From Bacillus sp. AFS073361 (lineage in GTDB: Bacteria > Bacillota > Bacilli > Bacillales > Cytobacillaceae): 64,000 nt of DNA. Shown in pieces: positions 61,736 to 64,000 of this stretch. Each line of letters begins with the position of its first letter. The first letter of the stretch is position 1. Below the pieces are notes generated by a model, which worked only from the letters and a program-made list of their open reading frames with translations, did no database searches and was not told the origin of the DNA. A program made the position numbers and the translations under genes. The DNA lies in the NCBI RefSeq assembly GCF_002567005.1, contig NZ_NUZU01000039.1, positions 1 to 64,000 on the forward strand, given 5' to 3'.

Positions 61736-62353
61736 TCAATATTTCATCTGTAGTCGCAACATTAATTTTTCAAAAAATGGAAAGAACAATTGAATCGCAG
61801 GTCCAACAGTGAATGTAATAATAATGGTACCGTATGAAATAGGTCCATGTAGTAAAAAGGCAGGGATCAATGCTGTAATCTCCCCAATGGTTTTGGCAAC
61901 CATTAAATTAACTCGAAAACGTTCTTTAATGGCTAACATAAAATTATCAATGGGGCTTTGAGGGAATTTTGCCTGAATGTATATAGCTGCACCAAATCCG
62001 ATAATCAAGATTCCTACTAATAGCATAATTATTTTAGGGATAAGTTGATTGACTTGAAATAAATCAAAAACAGTTCCTAACCAAAAATCAACTAATGAAC
62101 CTATGATTATTATCGTTAGAAGTGAAAGAAGATCAGGTCTTTTCTTTAATAAGAGAGAGACCACTATGACTAAAAAAGCCCCATCAATCATTACCCATTT
62201 TCCTACTGATAAACCTACCTTTTCAGTTAAGGCGACATTAAGAGCATCCCATGCACCAACACCAATATCCGCCACTTCAATGGTCATACAGACACCAAAA
62301 GTCATAATAGTAAGTCCAAAAATGAAAAATAAAAACCGAATTAATAGTCTCAT
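61736..62353 (-). CDS. YczE/YyaS/YitT-family membrane protein
   Basis: About 205 residues, five or six membrane segments, starting MRLLIRFLFFIFGLTIMTFG and with VADIGVGAWDALNVAL and FPQSPIDNFMLAI, the two conserved half-repeat motifs of the YczE/YitT group. AAGGAG precedes the ATG at 62353; a longer frame to 62389 lacks a ribosome site. Function unknown. Confidence 0.8.
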   Translation of the reverse strand: MRLLIRFLFFIFGLTIMTFGVCMTIEVADIGVGAWDALNVALTEKVGLSVGKWVMIDGAFLVIVVSLLLKKRPDLLSLLTIIIIGSLVDFWLGTVFDLFQVNQLIPKIIMLLVGILIIGFGAAIYIQAKFPQSPIDNFMLAIKERFRVNLMVAKTIGEITALIPAFLLHGPISYGTIIITFTVGPAIQLFFPFFEKLMLRLQMKY

Positions 62354-62406
62354 TAGTCGCTCCTTAAAGTTAAGAAAAAAGTAACACAATTGTAATATTC
62401 AGAACA

Positions 62407-62435
62407 TTTACAAAATTAAAATTAAATACTATAAT
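62407..62435 (+). promoter_or_regulatory. Plus-strand sigma-A promoter in the gap before yfkE
   Basis: TTTACA (62407-62412), 17-base spacer, TATAAT (62430-62435). It reads rightwards into a region without a known gene but ending in a strong terminator at 62697-62728. Confidence 0.6.
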
Positions 62436-62576
62436 ATACTTAACTTATAAACAAAGGAGGGCCGTAATCAATCTGCTTCCATTACTTATTATCCATAAGG
62501 AGGTTGGGATTCCCGTCTTATATGAGATTCAACACTCGTGTTCATGTATCTAAATAAACATGAAGGTTGGTGATTG

Positions 62577-62666
62577 ATGTCCCAAAGAAAAGCGATTGAT
62601 TTTTACCCTACTAAATGGTTATTTTATCATAATAGCCCAAGCTTGACGATTAACCCAGTACATTGA
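62577..62666 (+). CDS. Possible 29-residue peptide in the plus-strand transcript
   Basis: ATG at 62577 opens MSQRKAIDFYPTKWLFYHNS and stops at 62666. The ribosome site is weak (GGTTGGTGATT). It lies within the unit bounded by the promoter at 62407 and the terminator at 62697. Two strong AAGGAGG sequences (about 62454 and 62500) further upstream have no good start behind them, so the transcript may be a regulatory RNA instead. Confidence 0.3.
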   Translation: MSQRKAIDFYPTKWLFYHNSPSLTINPVH

Positions 62667-62696
62667 AGAATGGAAATGAAACTTAAATTTAATAAT

Positions 62697-62728
62697 AAAG
62701 ACTCTATGCCACCGGGCTTAGAGTCTTT
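62697..62728. terminator. Bidirectional terminator
   Basis: AAAGACTCTA (62697-62706) and TAGAGTCTTT (62719-62728) form a perfect stem; the plus strand continues ATTTTTTA and the minus strand ATTATT. It serves the exchanger gene and the plus-strand transcript. Confidence 0.8.
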
Positions 62729-62742
62729 ATTTTTTACAATAA

Positions 62743-63798
62743 CTAGAGTAAGTAGAAGCCAATTCCCATAATCAAATAGGCAGCGAGTAGTGTTAACCCT
62801 TCGAACCAATTGGATTCACCGTCGTTCGAGATAACAATCATAAGGAGTACCGATGACACCATCGCAATTAGCTCTTGCCAGCTAAATAGCAGTGGCATAG
62901 TAGTATCAAAGAAAAGTGATACAAGCACAAGAACAGGTAATACGAACATGGCCACCTGCAATGTAGAACCAATCGCAATTTCAACGGCAATATCCATTTT
63001 GTTTTTAAATGCCATGACAATGGCAGATGCATGTTCGGCTGCATTCCCTACTATAGCCACGATAATGACACCGATAAACAATTCAGACCAACCAAGTGTT
63101 TCTCCTACATACTCAAACGTATGAACTAGGCGCTCGGAAATGTAAGCTACTGCTATTGTTGCAATGAAAAGAACAGCAATGGCTCTCCCTTTTCCCCATT
63201 CTGGTTCTTCTTCTTCATGTGCGACTTTTTCAGTACTAGGCTGGTATACGCCTCGATGGGTAACCAACTTAAAAAATAAGGCGGCCAGATAAAGGATGAT
63301 CAAAATGACTGAAATCCCAATACTTAAGGAAAGAGTTTTTGTCTCATTCATATTAATAGAAAAAACTTCAGGGATAACAAAAGCAATGATAACCGCAAAC
63401 ATCAACAACCCTGAATTATGCCTAGCATCGTAGACATTAAATGATTGACGCTTAAATTTTAAGCCCCCTATAAAGAACGAAAGCCCGGCCACAAGTAGTA
63501 AGTTTCCTAACACGGAACCTGTTAGTGAGGCGAGAACAATTCCAACAAGCCCGGCTTTCAACGAAAAGATTGAAATAATAAGTTCGACTGCATTTCCGAA
63601 GGTTGCATTTAACAGTCCGCCAATCCGCGGCCCCGCAACAATTGCTAGACTTTCAGTTGCCCTTCCCATATAACTGGCAAGTGCCACGATTGTTAAGCAG
63701 TAGATAATAAATAAAACAATATTTGACCAATGCAACAGTGAGCCAATAACGGACAGCGGCACTCCAATGAATGTCATAAGCATAAAAATCCTGTTCAC
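62743..63798 (-). CDS. Calcium/proton exchanger (CAX family, YfkE-like)
   Basis: 351 residues, about 11 membrane segments, with the two cation-binding CaCA repeats GNAVELIISIFSLKAG and GNAAEHASAIVMAFKNK. Exports Ca2+ against H+. The order yfkD then yfkE matches Bacillus subtilis. The 200 bases beyond its start hold no feature I can identify. Confidence 0.88.
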   Translation of the reverse strand: MNRIFMLMTFIGVPLSVIGSLLHWSNIVLFIIYCLTIVALASYMGRATESLAIVAGPRIGGLLNATFGNAVELIISIFSLKAGLVGIVLASLTGSVLGNLLLVAGLSFFIGGLKFKRQSFNVYDARHNSGLLMFAVIIAFVIPEVFSINMNETKTLSLSIGISVILIILYLAALFFKLVTHRGVYQPSTEKVAHEEEEPEWGKGRAIAVLFIATIAVAYISERLVHTFEYVGETLGWSELFIGVIIVAIVGNAAEHASAIVMAFKNKMDIAVEIAIGSTLQVAMFVLPVLVLVSLFFDTTMPLLFSWQELIAMVSSVLLMIVISNDGESNWFEGLTLLAAYLIMGIGFYLL

Positions 63799-64000
63799 CG
63801 TATTCCCTCCATATTCTTTTTATATAATGAGGATATTTTCTATTAGGCTTTTCCTTTTGTTCCTTAATTTACCTAAAATTACCCCAATTGTCTAGGGTCG
63901 AAACTTTCCTCTTGCATAAGCACGTTTTTCTCGTTACCATTATTTAGGAGATATTAAATCTTCTATGAATGAAAATTGTAGAATTGAGGAAGTTCTATGA

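Overview
The window is low-GC Gram-positive DNA with strong AGGAGG-type ribosome binding sites, frequent TTG/GTG starts, YesM/YesN two-component pairs, lipoprotein solute-binding proteins and cre-like operators. The right end keeps a Bacillus backbone order (yfjO-like rRNA methyltransferase, pdaA, class I fumarase, SE1561-family gene, yfkD, yczE-type protein, yfkE-type Ca2+/H+ exchanger). It is therefore a Bacillaceae chromosome, probably Bacillus or Neobacillus-like (inference). Nearly everything is on the minus strand. About 55 kb of accessory catabolic genes is attached to this backbone.

Layout. 1-5561: ribose-type ABC importer (ATPase, two permeases, lipoprotein) followed by a truncated M24 peptidase/creatinase gene. 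5919-7191: decayed IS3-family element. 7244-12986: sensing operon of two sugar-binding-protein-like lipoproteins flanking a YesM kinase and YesN regulator. 13636-24473: pyridine-ring catabolic cluster. It carries an NCS1 permease, 2,5-dihydroxypyridine dioxygenase, N-formylmaleamate deformylase, maleamate amidase, maleate isomerase, flavin reductase, two near-identical HpaB-type monooxygenases, an FAD synthetase started at CTG, and a MerR-type regulator fused to a catalytically dead copy of the pathway amidase. 24769-25608: AraC regulator. 25829-39527: sugar cluster with one ribose-type importer, three paralogous binding lipoproteins, four xylose-isomerase-like TIM-barrel proteins, two zinc dehydrogenases and a Gfo/Idh/MocA oxidoreductase. 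39726-40602: LacI gene with its DNA-binding domain deleted. 40801-44341: LytTR regulator divergent from a cytosolic hybrid histidine kinase that carries a whole solute-binding protein at its C-terminus, clearly derived from the neighbouring lipoproteins. 46488-54729: MalEFG-type importer without ATPase, a GH91 inulin fructotransferase homologue without signal peptide, and a YesM/YesN pair. 55238-63798: housekeeping backbone.

How it fits together. The pyridine cluster should take a hydroxypyridine through 2,5-dihydroxypyridine, N-formylmaleamate, maleamate and maleate to fumarate, releasing formate and ammonia. The HpaB proteins would supply the ring hydroxylation, and the reductase and FAD synthetase would supply reduced flavin. 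The sugar cluster probably oxidises an imported sugar or glycoside (MocA, zinc dehydrogenases) and remodels it with the TIM-barrel enzymes; TGTAAnCGnTTACA palindromes sit in front of several units.

The two most unusual objects are the kinase-binding protein fusion (41771-44341) and the MerR-pseudoamidase fusion (23706-24473). In both, a pathway protein appears to have been turned into a sensor domain for its own pathway.
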